Notes: generated by a model from the sequence alone, not told the origin. DNA of 64,000 bases from JAGVSR01 sp963778225 (GCA_963778225.1 CAVZTR010000006.1:216356-280355); one strand, 5' to 3'; positions 1-9,032 are shown, counted from the first letter of the stretch. A program made the numbers and translations.

Positions 1-1028
1 AGCAGCGCAATCCGGTCATCCTGATCGAGCCGCAGGTTCAGCCCCGACAGGATCGGCTTGCCCGGTTCATACCCCGCGCACGCGTTCTCCATCCTGAGCA
101 GCGGGCTCGCCAGCATCTTCTCCGGGTTCGGCAGCAAGAACGGCACGACGCGGTCTTCCATCTGCGCCGCGATCGGCTGCATCTTGGCCAGCGCCTTCAC
201 CCGGCTCTGCGCCTGTTTGGCCTTCGTCGCCTTCGCCTTGAACCGGTCGATGAATGCCTGGATGCGCCGCCGGTCCTCGTCCTGCTTCTTCTTCAGCTTG
301 AGTTCGAGCCGCTGCTTTTCCCGCCGCGATTCTTCGAAATCATCATACCCACCCGAGTAGAGCGTGAGCTTGCCGCGCTCCAGATGCAGGATGGCGCCCG
401 GCACCGAGTTCAAAAGATCGCGGTCGTGGCTGACGATCAGAACCGTATGCGGGTAGCTCTTCAGATAGCTTTCAAGCCACAGCGTGCCTTCGAGATCGAG
501 ATAGTTCGTCGGCTCGTCCAGCAGCAGGATCTCCGGCTCGAGGAACAGAACCGCGGCCAGCGCCACGCGCATCCGCCATCCGCCGGAATATTCCCGGCAC
601 GCCCGCTGCTGGCCCGCATGGTCGAAGCCTAAGCCCGACAGAATGGTAGCCGCCCGCGCCGGCGCCGAATGGGCGTCGATGTCCGTCAGACGAACCTGGA
701 TGTCGGCGATGCGATTGGCATCCGTCGCCGTCTCGGCTTCGGCCAGCAGCGCCGCCCGCTCGGTATCGGCATCGAGCACCCAGTCGATGAGGCTCTTGTC
801 TCCACCCGGCGCCTCCTGAGCCACATAACCGATGCGCGCTCCCCGCGTCATCGTGATGCTGCCGTCGTCGGGATTGAGATCGCCTGTGATGAGCTTCAGC
901 AGGGTCGACTTGCCGGCTCCGTTGCGACCCACGAGGCCGACCTTGTGCCCCGTCGGGATGCCCGCGGTCGCCGCATCGAAGATGCGCTTTCCCTCGATGT
1001 GAAAAGTCAGGTCGTTGATGTGCAGCAT
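1..1028 (-). CDS. ABC-F family ATPase, N-terminal part (cut by window edge)
   Basis: This is the N-terminal ~342 codons of a soluble ABC-F protein; the C-terminal end lies beyond base 1. It starts with ATG at 1028 (MLHINDLTFH). The first ABC domain has Walker A (GRNGAGKST, about residues 35-43), a signature region reading YSGGWRMRVALA and a Walker B/D-loop LLLDEPTNYLDL, followed by the charged coiled-coil linker (RREKQRLELKLKKKQDEDRR) typical of ABC-F. The second ABC domain begins near the edge. There are no membrane segments, so it is not a transporter. ABC-F proteins act on ribosomes (translation-stall or antibiotic protection) or, for Uup, in DNA and ribosome metabolism. Which subfamily this is cannot be decided from the fragment. 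It is divergent from rnhB, with 145 bp between the starts. Confidence 0.9.
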   Translation of the reverse strand, partial: MLHINDLTFHIEGKRIFDAATAGIPTGHKVGLVGRNGAGKSTLLKLITGDLNPDDGSITMTRGARIGYVAQEAPGGDKSLIDWVLDADTERAALLAEAETATDANRIADIQVRLTDIDAHSAPARAATILSGLGFDHAGQQRACREYSGGWRMRVALAAVLFLEPEILLLDEPTNYLDLEGTLWLESYLKSYPHTVLIVSHDRDLLNSVPGAILHLERGKLTLYSGGYDDFEESRREKQRLELKLKKKQDEDRRRIQAFIDRFKAKATKAKQAQSRVKALAKMQPIAAQMEDRVVPFLLPNPEKMLASPLLRMENACAGYEPGKPILSGLNLRLDQDDRIAL

Positions 1029-1173
1029 GGCCACACCGCTTAACGGCTCAGGGCCCGCCTGTCACCACGGCTCCGCAAACGTCGCTGCGGCATTCGAAGC
1101 CGCGGCCGACGCCACTGTGGACATCGCCGCCTGCTGCTTTGACACCATTGAGGGTCCGCCCGACGATTTTCAC

Positions 1174-1821
1174 ATGAAAATCGATGATTCGCGGATCAAG
1201 CCGACCTTCGAGCTGGAAGCCACCGAGTTGGCCCTTGGGCGCCGCCCGATTGCAGGCATCGATGAAGCCGGACGCGGCCCCTGGGCCGGACCCGTCGTGG
1301 CCGCCGCGGTCATCCTCGACCCTGACAACATCCCGACCGGCATCGACGACAGCAAAGCCCTCGACGAGGACGGCCGCGAGATCGTCTTCCGCCGTATCGT
1401 TGAAAGCGGCGCCGTCATCGCCACCGGCATCGCCGACGTCGGCCGCATCGATCGCGACAATATCCTCAACGCCACCCTCTGGGCCATGTCCGAAGCCACC
1501 CGTGGCCTCACCATGAAACCCAAACTCGCGATCGTTGACGGCAACCGCGCGCCGCGTCTTGCGTGCGAAACCCGCACGATCATCAAGGGCGATGCGAAGT
1601 GCCTGTCGATCGCCGCCGCATCGATCGTCGCCAAAGTCACCCGCGACCGGCTGATGATAGCGCTCGAACGGGAATATCCCGGCTACGGCTTTGCGCGCCA
1701 TAAAGGGTACGGAACACCAGAGCACAAAGACGCCCTTGGCCGCCTCGGCGTTTGTCCGCTGCACCGCCGCTCCTTCCGTCCGATCCAGCTCGCGCTTGGC
1801 CTCGTCGAAGAACCCGCCTAA
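1174..1821 (+). CDS. rnhB: Ribonuclease HII
   Basis: RNase HII removes single ribonucleotides and RNA primers from RNA-DNA hybrids. From the ATG at 1174 the product is 215 residues, normal for the family. Seen: the IAGIDEAGRGPWAGPVV block with catalytic D30-E31, the third acidic residue in AIVDGNRAP (D122), and the KGDAKCLSIAAASIVAKVTRD block with the fourth (D158). C-terminal HKGYGTPEHKDAL is also family-typical. The frame is open upstream to 1015, but the extra residues are low-complexity and lie before any conserved sequence, so 1174 is preferred. In alphaproteobacteria rnhB is commonly near ccrM, as here. Confidence 0.95.
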   Translation: MKIDDSRIKPTFELEATELALGRRPIAGIDEAGRGPWAGPVVAAAVILDPDNIPTGIDDSKALDEDGREIVFRRIVESGAVIATGIADVGRIDRDNILNATLWAMSEATRGLTMKPKLAIVDGNRAPRLACETRTIIKGDAKCLSIAAASIVAKVTRDRLMIALEREYPGYGFARHKGYGTPEHKDALGRLGVCPLHRRSFRPIQLALGLVEEPA

Positions 1822-1926
1822 CTGACGTCTGGGCCTGAATCAACACCACTGTGGCCGGGTAGACCCGGACAACGTGCTGAAAGTGTTGTAATTCGGCTGC
1901 GTCAAGTGCGTACCGGGGGGATTGTC

Positions 1927-3816
1927 ATGGCGTCGATCGGCAGCGGCGAAGGTGGCGTGATCACGTCCATCAGAAGCGCCTTCTATTACGTGCTCGGCCG
2001 CAATACGCTCATCGGCATCGCCTCGCTGATGCTTCTGCTCTTGTCGGGTTATGCCACCTGGCACGGCATGCGCGATTTCATCGTCGGCGTCTCGCAAACG
2101 TCCGCCACCCCCAGCGAAGGCATGTCCGTCTCCAACGACGTCCTCGTCATCGGCGTCGTCGTGGCGCTCACGTTCCTGATGTGGCTCGCCCTGCGCGAAA
2201 TGTTCGGCGCCAAGCGCAAATTCACAGACCGCCTCGTCATGTTCGTGATGTATGCCTTCCTCGCCGTATGGTCGATCGGCTTCGGCTACGGCTTCTGGTG
2301 GAGCCTGATCTCGGGCGAGGAAGCAACCCGCACCGGTCTCGCCGGCCTGCAGGAAGATGCGCGCGACGCCTCGTCCGCCATTGCCGCCCGTCTCGACGCC
2401 GTGAAAGCGCAACTCGACAACGTCGTGACTTGGTCCGACGGCCAGATGACGCGCGAGGAAACCAGCGGCGGCAGTTGCGGCAAATCCTCAGGCGCTGGCC
2501 GCGGGCCGCTCTACAACGCCCGCGTCAGCGTTCGCGACAGTGTCGCGACCTTGCGCGACGGCATGACCCGTGCCTGGCTCGAACCCGTCCGCGTCGATGT
2601 CGAGGAGTTGCGAGCCGCCGCTTCCACACTGGAAGGCGGAACGATCGAAGAGCGCCAGCGCGCCTTCGAAGCCAGGGCCTCCGACATCCGCGGCAAGGCA
2701 CGCAATATCGCGGCCCGCTCGAATGAACTCGGCAAATCGACAGCCGCTGAAATGCGAGCGCTGGCCAAGTCGGTGCTCATCCCTCCCATGCGCCCCGGCT
2801 TCTCCTGCTTCGATCCGACTCTGGCCGAGCGCCTCAACCAGGCCGCCGATCAGGCCGACCAGCCCGCCGAAATCAAATTGCGCGAGGCCGCCTTCAGCGA
2901 AGGCCCGGCCGGCGTCGCCAACGCAGTCAAGAATCTCTGGAAAAACATCGGTGCCTACTCATCGAGCCTCGTCGCTTACGTCGGCTCCGGCTTTCAACGC
3001 CCATTCTCCCACACCACCGAGGGCGATCCGATCACTGGCCGCGATCTCATAGCCTTACTCGCCACCATCGGCGTCGATCTCGGCCTTCTCGCCCTGGCCA
3101 TCCTCAACCCGCCGCCCGCCGCAACGCTGCGTCCATCGGGCGAAGTCATCCATCAGATCCGCGAAGCCATCCGCACGGTCCTGACCCGCACCGACGACCG
3201 CGCAGGCATCGAATGGCTGCGCCGCCATTTCATCCACCACAACAAGGCGTCCTATTTCGTCATCCCCAACCTCTACAGCGCCAACGCCGACGATCAGATC
3301 GAGTCCCAGCGCGCACTCGCCATCAATCAGCTCGCCGGCGTTTTCAGCGACCTCGATCTCGTACGATGGCCGCAGAAATTGAGCCTGTGGCAGCGCCGCT
3401 GGAAAATCTGGAAACGCAAGACGGAACTCGACGTCTTGAAGGAAGAAGAAAGCCAGGCGAGCGACACCGACTTGACCGAGATCCGCAAGAACTGGATCAA
3501 GGAAATCGAAAGCCGCGGCAACGTCGCACTTTCCGAAAAAGATCAGGAATTCATGACCGCCGATCCGCTGCGCAATCACGGCCTCTTCTCCAAAGCCGAG
3601 CGCGCCCTGACGATCGCCGGATGGAGCGCCGAAGCCCGCCGGGACGTCGAGGTCTTCCGCGTCGTCGACGTCGACGGCCTGACCCCGATTCTCATGGTCC
3701 TGAATGAGGAATCCGAGCGCGCCAAATCTTCAGAAAAGCCAGCGCACCCCTCCGGTCCGGTCGACGGCGGCCCGCTCGATCCGCCGCCCGCCCAGCTGAC
3801 CTATAGGACCGACTGA
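1927..3816 (+). CDS. Conserved-looking membrane protein of unknown function, 629 aa
   Basis: I do not recognise a family. The product has three hydrophobic segments near the N-terminus (about residues 24-45, 70-92 and 103-128), a long hydrophilic and partly helical region (about 130-360), and a fourth hydrophobic segment (about 377-395, DLIALLATIGVDLGLLALAIL), followed by a charged cytoplasmic-looking domain and a Pro-rich tail. This resembles a membrane-anchored protein with a periplasmic coiled-coil loop. The ATG at 1927 follows a GGGGGG tract by 7 nt; an in-frame GTG at 1906 has poorer signals. It stands alone between rnhB and the PepSY-like gene. Codon use matches its neighbours, so it looks like a resident gene. 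Confidence 0.75.
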   Translation: MASIGSGEGGVITSIRSAFYYVLGRNTLIGIASLMLLLLSGYATWHGMRDFIVGVSQTSATPSEGMSVSNDVLVIGVVVALTFLMWLALREMFGAKRKFTDRLVMFVMYAFLAVWSIGFGYGFWWSLISGEEATRTGLAGLQEDARDASSAIAARLDAVKAQLDNVVTWSDGQMTREETSGGSCGKSSGAGRGPLYNARVSVRDSVATLRDGMTRAWLEPVRVDVEELRAAASTLEGGTIEERQRAFEARASDIRGKARNIAARSNELGKSTAAEMRALAKSVLIPPMRPGFSCFDPTLAERLNQAADQADQPAEIKLREAAFSEGPAGVANAVKNLWKNIGAYSSSLVAYVGSGFQRPFSHTTEGDPITGRDLIALLATIGVDLGLLALAILNPPPAATLRPSGEVIHQIREAIRTVLTRTDDRAGIEWLRRHFIHHNKASYFVIPNLYSANADDQIESQRALAINQLAGVFSDLDLVRWPQKLSLWQRRWKIWKRKTELDVLKEEESQASDTDLTEIRKNWIKEIESRGNVALSEKDQEFMTADPLRNHGLFSKAERALTIAGWSAEARRDVEVFRVVDVDGLTPILMVLNEESERAKSSEKPAHPSGPVDGGPLDPPPAQLTYRTD

Positions 3817-3896
3817 ACCCTGTCTTGAAGGCGCCATTGAACGCAATTAGGTGAAGCGCGTTTCACCCGGGCAACCTTCCAAGAAAGGATCCATAC

Positions 3897-4181
3897 ATGA
3901 AATCGACCCTGCCGCTTTTTGCGCTTCTCACCGGCACGCTGCTGTCTGCCGCTCCCGCGCTGGCCAGCCCCGAATGCACCAAGGAGCCGAAGGACAAGTG
4001 GCTTTCGGAAGAGGCCATGAAGGCGAAGGCGACCGAACTCGGCTACAAGGCCGAAGTCTTCAAGGTCGAGGGCAACTGCTACGAGATCTACGGCTACAAC
4101 AAAGACGGCAATCAGGTTGAAGTGTATTTCAACCCCGTCTCCGGTGCTGTCGTCGAAGAAGAAGTCGAAAAGAAAAAGTAG
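3897..4181 (+). CDS. Small exported PepSY-like domain protein
   Basis: A 94-residue protein with a clear Sec signal peptide (MKSTLPLFALLTGTLLSAAPALAS), then a mature ~70-residue domain beginning ECTKEPKDKWLS and containing KATELGYKAEVFKVEGNCYEIYGYNKDG. The pattern 'residue-by-residue helix, then strand ... G.CYE.YG.. .DG..VEVYF.P..G' is that of small PepSY-type periplasmic proteins. Two cysteines in the mature part could form a disulfide. A ribosome site (AAGAAAGGA at 3880-3888) precedes the ATG. The C-terminus is highly charged (EEEVEKKK). The specific role is unknown; PepSY domains are proposed protease modulators or small-ligand binders. Confidence 0.8.
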   Translation: MKSTLPLFALLTGTLLSAAPALASPECTKEPKDKWLSEEAMKAKATELGYKAEVFKVEGNCYEIYGYNKDGNQVEVYFNPVSGAVVEEEVEKKK

Positions 4182-4249
4182 GCCACGCGAAACGCAAATT
4201 CGCGCAGAAGCGGGGTCGCTGGTATCGGCGGCCTCGTTTTTATTTTTGC

Positions 4250-4360
4250 GAGTCCGCTCAGTCGCTTGCCCCCCAGCCTTGCTTCCGCAACGCTCGCTCG
4301 CCCTTCCTTCAACAAAAACCGCAACGAGTCTTCGACCGCTGCGGTAACGTTCAATTAACC
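4250..4360 (+). promoter_or_regulatory. Candidate cell-cycle control region of ccrM: GANTC sites and CtrA-like box
   Basis: The 284-bp gap before ccrM contains two GAGTC sequences (4250-4254 and 4326-4330), each a GANTC substrate of the CcrM enzyme itself. It also contains GTAA-N7-TTAACC at 4344-4360, one mismatch from the CtrA consensus TTAA-N7-TTAA(C). In Caulobacter the ccrM promoter is CtrA-activated and carries GANTC sites in its leader. Binding here is an inference; one-mismatch CtrA boxes are expected a few times by chance in 64 kb. Confidence 0.4.
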
Positions 4361-4465
4361 CTCCCTGGTCAGATTTCGTTTACCGTAGTCCGTCTCCACC
4401 CTGCGCATCTGCACGGGGAACGGGCCAGTGTGTGGCGTCAGCATTTTGTTCGAGTAGGTCCAGTC

Positions 4466-5614
4466 ATGCGTTCTAAGCGTCGCGTTCCAGCCGGCATCGA
4501 GACCAACCGCGTCCTCGTCGGCGATTGCATCCAGGAACTGCGCAAGCTGCCTTCCGAAAGCGTCGACCTCGTCTTTGCCGACCCGCCCTACAATCTGCAA
4601 CTCGCCTCCGAACTCCTCCGCCCCAACAACACGCGCGTCGATGGCGTCGATGACGATTGGGACAAGTTCTCCTCCTTCGCCGCCTACGATCAGTTCTGCC
4701 GCGCCTGGCTCAGCGAGTGTCGCCGCATTCTGAAACCCGACGGCGCGATGTGGGTCATCGGCTCCTATCACAATGTCTTCCGCCTCGGCGTCGCCCTGCA
4801 GGATCTGGGCTTCTGGATCCAGAACGACATCATCTGGCGCAAGGTGAACCCGATGCCGAATTTTCGCGGCAAGCGTTTCACCAACGCGCACGAAACGCTC
4901 ATCTGGGCTGGCCGTGATCAGAAATCCCGCGTCACGTTCAACTATGAAAGCCTCAAGGCTCTCAACGACGACATCCAGATGCGCTCAGATTGGCTTTATC
5001 CGATCTGCGCCGGCCCCGAGCGCCTGAAGGACGACGGCGGTCGCAAAGCCCATCCCACGCAGAAGCCCGAAGCACTGCTCGGCCGCATCCTGCTTGCCAC
5101 CACCAACGTCGGCGATGTCGTGCTCGATCCCTTTTTCGGCACCGGCACCACCGGCGCGGTCGCGCAGCGTTTCGGCCGCCGCTGGATCGGCATCGAGCGC
5201 GACGAAGACTATGCCCGCGCCGCCCGCGAGCGCATCGCCATGGTCGAGACCATGAAAACAAGCGCGCTTGAAACCGTCCGCTCCAAACGCGCCGAACCGC
5301 GCGTGCCCTTCGGCACCATCATCGAACTCGGCATGCTTCCACCCGGCAGCCCGCTGTTCGACGAGCGCCGCCGCGTCCGCGCCGAAGTAAAGGCCGATGG
5401 CTCCGTCGCCCTCCCCGGCATGCAGGGCTCGATCCATCGCGTCGGCGCCTTCGCGCAGGGCAAGTCCGCCTGCAACGGCTGGACCTTCTGGCACTTCGAA
5501 CGCGAAGGAAAACTCACCTCCATCGATACGCTGCGCGAAACCGCCAAGGAACGCCTGGGCCTGACCCCATCGGCGGCGACCCGCAGCGAAATCCTTGTCG
5601 AGGCGGCCGAATAG
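4466..5614 (+). CDS. ccrM: Cell-cycle DNA adenine methyltransferase CcrM (GANTC)
   Basis: A 382-residue orphan beta-class N6-adenine methyltransferase that methylates GANTC. Seen: catalytic DPPY (residues 39-42, VFADPPYNLQL), GSYHNVFRLGVALQDLGFW, PMPNFRGKRFTNAHETLIW, the target-recognition area, then the SAM-binding LDPFFGTGTTG followed by GRRWIGIERDEDY. The C-terminal ~85 residues (SKRAEPRVPFGTIIELGML ... ACNGWTFWHFE) match the extra RAMA domain that distinguishes CcrM from ordinary HinfI-like enzymes. There is no adjacent restriction gene. The ATG at 4466 gives the family length; an in-frame GTG at 4430 adds 12 poorly conserved residues. CcrM couples methylation state to cell-cycle transcription in alphaproteobacteria. 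Confidence 0.97.
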   Translation: MRSKRRVPAGIETNRVLVGDCIQELRKLPSESVDLVFADPPYNLQLASELLRPNNTRVDGVDDDWDKFSSFAAYDQFCRAWLSECRRILKPDGAMWVIGSYHNVFRLGVALQDLGFWIQNDIIWRKVNPMPNFRGKRFTNAHETLIWAGRDQKSRVTFNYESLKALNDDIQMRSDWLYPICAGPERLKDDGGRKAHPTQKPEALLGRILLATTNVGDVVLDPFFGTGTTGAVAQRFGRRWIGIERDEDYARAARERIAMVETMKTSALETVRSKRAEPRVPFGTIIELGMLPPGSPLFDERRRVRAEVKADGSVALPGMQGSIHRVGAFAQGKSACNGWTFWHFEREGKLTSIDTLRETAKERLGLTPSAATRSEILVEAAE

Positions 5615-5703
5615 CCACGAAAAGTTGAGAAATCGGGAAAACTTCCCTGTGGCGCGGCGCATCCGGAAAATGCAACAAAGTAACACTTTCCGGAGACCAT
5701 CCC

Positions 5704-7077
5704 TTGCGCGTGTCCTTGAGGCTCGGCCTCATCCTTGCCATTGCCGCCATTCTCATGAGCACGCTCTCAGTCAGCGCGGTGCTGACGTACTGGCACGCGG
5801 TGCACAAGGTCGAAGTCGAATTGCAGAGCACGCTGTCTGCGGCTCAGCGGACCATCCGCGTCGCCCTGCAGGACATCGAAGGCTCGCCTTCTGAATCGCG
5901 CCAGGTCGGACGCCTCGTCCGCACCTTTGATGCAAGCCGCCACGTCCGCGTCGAACTGAAAGGATCAGACGGCACGACGCTCCAGTCGTCCACACCCGCC
6001 CCCGTACAGAGCGGAATGCCATCTTGGTTCTACCGCGCACTGGCCCCTCGGGAACTGACCGCACGCGTCGACTGGCCATCGGGAACCCAACTCCAGCAGC
6101 ACATCCTGGTCACCGCCGATCCGCGCAACGAAGCCGGAGAAGTCTGGAGCGACGTCCGCCTCCACTTGACCACCATCCTGCTCTTCTGCCTGCTCACGCT
6201 TGCCATCCTCTCCGCGCTGCTTGGCTACGCGTTGAGCCCGTTCGCGCGCTTCCTTGAAGCCTTCGAACGCACAGGCAAAGGCGCGGTCGGTGAACAACTG
6301 CCCGTCGCCGGCCCCCTGGAATTGCAAAGCCTCGCCGCAGGCTTCAACCGCATGTCTGCTCTACTTGCCGAAACGCAGGAAAAAAACTGCAAGCTCGACT
6401 CCCAGCTTGAAGCCGTCCAGGAAGAGGAACGCGCCAGCCTCGCCCGCGACCTCCACGATGAAGTCGGCCCGCTCCTGTTCTCCATCGACGTGGATGCGAC
6501 GACGATCCGCGACCTTGCTGAAAAAAAGAGCGAGCCGAAGTTCACGGAACGCGCACTCTCGATTCAAGACGCCGTCTCGCAGGTCAAGGAACAAGTCCGA
6601 TCAATCCTCTGGCAGTTGCGCCCCGGCCTCGTTTTGGATCTCGGTCTCACCAACGCGTTGGAAAACATGCTGGCCCCCCTCAAGGCCCGGCACCCCCGTG
6701 TCCAGTTCACCCTCGACGCCCCCAGAAAAACCTGGCAGCCGCAAATCGACATTGCCCTTCTGGCGATCGTGCGAGAAGCAGTCTTGAACGCGCTGAAGCA
6801 CGGAAAACCCAAGCACATTGCCATTCGCATCGGCTCGCCCACCGGCGAAACGATCGAAGCGATCGTCACCAACGACGGCGGCGCGCGCACGGCCGCACTC
6901 AACTCTGGCAGCCTCGGCGTCATCAGCATGCAAGAGCGTACGAAGCTGCTCGGCGGTCATCTGTCGATTGTCGATAACCTCGAGAGAACAGGCGTCGAGG
7001 TCCGCGTTTCGATCCCGCTCAAAGGTTCCGGCGGCGGCGCAGCGCCCGTCGCACCCTCCACTCAAACACTGCAATGA
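5704..7077 (+). CDS. Membrane sensor histidine kinase, NarX/DegS-like (HisKA_3)
   Basis: A 457-residue kinase that begins with TTG at 5704 behind a CGGAGA ribosome site. TM1 is about residues 7-28 and TM2 about 153-176, enclosing a ~125-residue periplasmic sensor domain without a recognised ligand motif. A HAMP-like linker follows (ALSPFARFLEAFERTGKG), then a short coiled coil and the HisKA_3 dimerisation box EEERASLARDLHDEVGPLLF with the phospho-acceptor H251. The ATPase has the N-box (AIVREAVLNALKHGKPKHI) and a G-box (SGSLGVISMQERTKLLGG). The partner response regulator starts 13 bp downstream, so the two are an operon. The signal sensed is unknown. Confidence 0.9.
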   Translation: MRVSLRLGLILAIAAILMSTLSVSAVLTYWHAVHKVEVELQSTLSAAQRTIRVALQDIEGSPSESRQVGRLVRTFDASRHVRVELKGSDGTTLQSSTPAPVQSGMPSWFYRALAPRELTARVDWPSGTQLQQHILVTADPRNEAGEVWSDVRLHLTTILLFCLLTLAILSALLGYALSPFARFLEAFERTGKGAVGEQLPVAGPLELQSLAAGFNRMSALLAETQEKNCKLDSQLEAVQEEERASLARDLHDEVGPLLFSIDVDATTIRDLAEKKSEPKFTERALSIQDAVSQVKEQVRSILWQLRPGLVLDLGLTNALENMLAPLKARHPRVQFTLDAPRKTWQPQIDIALLAIVREAVLNALKHGKPKHIAIRIGSPTGETIEAIVTNDGGARTAALNSGSLGVISMQERTKLLGGHLSIVDNLERTGVEVRVSIPLKGSGGGAAPVAPSTQTLQ

Positions 7078-7090
7078 GACTGAACTGACA

Positions 7091-7717
7091 ATGAAGCTTC
7101 TGATCATCGACGACCACGATATTGTCCGCCAAGGCGTCCGCCGCCTCCTCTCGCTTTTGCCCGACAGCGTCGTCGCCGAAGCAGGCACTGCCGAAGAGGG
7201 CTTCGACGCTTACATGCGCGAGAAGCCGGCCGTCGTCGTGCTCGACATCAATCTGGGCGGCGGCAGCGGGCTTGAACTTCTCACCCGTCTGCGCAGCGCC
7301 GATCAAGAGGCCCGGGTCGTCATGTTTTCCATGCATGCCGATCCGGCCTACGCCAATCGCGCTCTGCGTTCTGGCGCATTGGGCTTCGTCGGCAAAAGTG
7401 CCAGCGCTGACGAACTCATCGAAGCCGTCAAGGCGGCATCGACCGGCCGCCGCTATATCGATAAGCGCCTCGCCAGCGACATGGTTCTCAATCCCGTAGA
7501 GGGCGACCCGCTGAGTTCGCTCAGCAATCGCGAAACGGAAATTCTCCGACTTCTCGGCGAAGGCAAGAGCCTCAATGAAATCGCGATCACCTTCGGCATC
7601 GCGTACAAAACGGTCGCCAACACCTGCACCCGTCTCAAGGAAAAACTGGGCGTCGAGCGCACGGCAGATCTCATCCGCATCTCGCTGGAACGAATGTCGC
7701 CGCGCGCACCCGGCTGA
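7091..7717 (+). CDS. Response regulator, NarL/FixJ family
   Basis: A 208-residue regulator that pairs with the kinase just upstream. The receiver domain has the acidic pocket (IIDDHD, D7-D8), the phosphorylation site D52 in VVVLDINLGGG, the switch serine region VVMFSMHAD and K102 in VGKSAS. The C-terminal LuxR-type HTH spans about residues 140-200 (LSNRETEILRLLGEGKSLNE ... YKTVANTCTRLKEKLGV). ATG 7091 is the start that gives the canonical beta-1 strand MKLLIIDDHD; longer open frames upstream overlap the kinase. The target genes are not evident in the window. It converges on mutY with no intergenic space. Confidence 0.93.
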   Translation: MKLLIIDDHDIVRQGVRRLLSLLPDSVVAEAGTAEEGFDAYMREKPAVVVLDINLGGGSGLELLTRLRSADQEARVVMFSMHADPAYANRALRSGALGFVGKSASADELIEAVKAASTGRRYIDKRLASDMVLNPVEGDPLSSLSNRETEILRLLGEGKSLNEIAITFGIAYKTVANTCTRLKEKLGVERTADLIRISLERMSPRAPG

Positions 7718-8824
7718 TCACTGCTCTTTCAATGCATGCGCGATGATCTTGCGCATCACGGACGGCAGCGCCGCCTTGTGCAAATCACGACGCGGCACCC
7801 AAAGGCACCGGTCGGGCTCGGCCCAGAACGTCAGCGGCGTTTCCGGTGCCACGATCGCGCGCAGAACCTGCAATTCCAATCTGAAATGCGTGAAGACGTG
7901 GACCACACCGCCGGGCATCGGCCACCAATCGGCGCGTACTGGCGCCCCGGCCATCGCCATGTCGGCGGCCATCAACGTGTCCGACCAGTCCGTCGACGGC
8001 ACTTCCAGCATGCCGCCGAGTAGCCCTGATGCAGGGCGCTTCCTCAAGAGCACCGCACCATCCTCGCGCAAGACGAGGAACGCCGTGCCATACCGCACCG
8101 GCCGCTCTGCCTTGGCCGCCTTCTTCGGCAGCGTCTCGGCAATGCCGCGCGCATGCGCATGACAATCCTGCTGCAGCGGGCACATCAGACATGACGGCCG
8201 CCGCGGCGTGCACACCGTCGCGCCCAGATCCATCATCGCCTGCGCGTGATCCCCCGCGCGCTTCGCCGGCGTGAGCGTCGCCGCCAGCCGCTTGATCTCG
8301 CGCTTGGCACCCGGCAGCGGATGCGTCACCGCGAACAGCCGCGACACCACGCGCTCGATGTTTCCATCCACCGGCGTCGCTGGCGCGCCGTATGCAATCG
8401 CTGCAATCGCCGCCGCCGTGTATGGCCCGACACCTGGCAGTTCGAGCAGTTCAGCTTCGGTCCGCGGAAACTGCGCGTCTACCCGCGCCGCCACGGCAAC
8501 CGCACACTGATGCAGATTGCGCGCACGCGAATAATAGCCAAGCCCTGCCCACATCGCGAGGACGTCGTCGAGTGGCGCTGCCGCCAAATCGCCGACCGTC
8601 GGCCAGCGTTTCACGAATTTTTCGTAGTAGGGAATGACAGCTTTCACCGTCGTCTGCTGCAGCATGATCTCGCTCAGCCAGACACGATAAGGGTCTTGTT
8701 TCTTCCGCCCCCGCGCGCGCCACGGTAGATCGCGCCGCTCCGCGTCGTACCACGCGAGCAAAGCATCGACGGTGTCCGGGCCGGCCGGCCGGAGCGGCAG
8801 TTGCTTTCGGGCCACGAGCGTCAC
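7718..8824 (-). CDS. mutY: A/G-specific adenine DNA glycosylase
   Basis: MutY removes adenine mispaired with 8-oxoguanine. Numbered from the GTG at 8824 (368 residues): catalytic Glu in SEIMLQQTTV (E52), the helix-hairpin-helix LPGVGPYTAAAIAAIAYG, catalytic Asp in PVDGNIERVVSRLF (D153), and the 4Fe-4S ligands C205-x6-C212-x2-C215-x5-C221 in CTPRRPSCLMCPLQQDC. The C-terminal part has the NUDIX-like 8-oxoG recognition domain. The GTG start is chosen because GGGGGAG lies 4-5 nt upstream; an ATG at 8863 is also in frame (381 aa) but lacks a ribosome site and overlaps, as ATGA, the stop of a repeat-containing ORF. Confidence 0.95.
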   Translation of the reverse strand: MTLVARKQLPLRPAGPDTVDALLAWYDAERRDLPWRARGRKKQDPYRVWLSEIMLQQTTVKAVIPYYEKFVKRWPTVGDLAAAPLDDVLAMWAGLGYYSRARNLHQCAVAVAARVDAQFPRTEAELLELPGVGPYTAAAIAAIAYGAPATPVDGNIERVVSRLFAVTHPLPGAKREIKRLAATLTPAKRAGDHAQAMMDLGATVCTPRRPSCLMCPLQQDCHAHARGIAETLPKKAAKAERPVRYGTAFLVLREDGAVLLRKRPASGLLGGMLEVPSTDWSDTLMAADMAMAGAPVRADWWPMPGGVVHVFTHFRLELQVLRAIVAPETPLTFWAEPDRCLWVPRRDLHKAALPSVMRKIIAHALKEQ

Positions 8825-8909
8825 GTCGCTCCCCCTTCGCTGCAAACGCGAATCAGCTTTCATAGGGTAATGACCGCGCGGTCCCGCGCAAACCGACTTC
8901 GCAAATCAC

Positions 8910-9018
8910 TCCCGCGCACGGCAGCCGGCTCCACGACAGCGGAGTCGCCTTGCGCCACCAAGAACGTCCCGCGCAAGGCGGCCGGCTCCGCGACAGCGGT
9001 GTCGCCTTGCGCCACCAA
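8910..9018. repeat. Two-copy 57-bp tandem repeat between mutY and the DUF721 gene
   Basis: Copies of a 52-bp core at 8910-8961 and 8967-9018 (offset exactly 57 bp) differ at only a few bases. Each core contains a small inverted repeat; in copy 2 it is perfect: GCGACA, loop GCGG, TGTCGC (8990-9005). Because 57 is a multiple of three, the minus strand reads as a 19-residue peptide repeat (VAQGDTAVAEP / VAQGDSAVVEP) inside an open frame 8860-9135. The function is unknown. A partial, decayed third unit may lie at about 8880-8905. Confidence 0.85.
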
Positions 9019-9032
9019 AAGAGGCACCACGC

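Noticed and set aside
1048..1764. 238-codon minus-strand open frame
   Set aside because: Antisense to rnhB, whose four catalytic residues are intact.
8880..9020. CRISPR-like array
   Set aside because: Only two adjacent near-identical units with a 5-bp spacer; no variable spacers and no cas genes.
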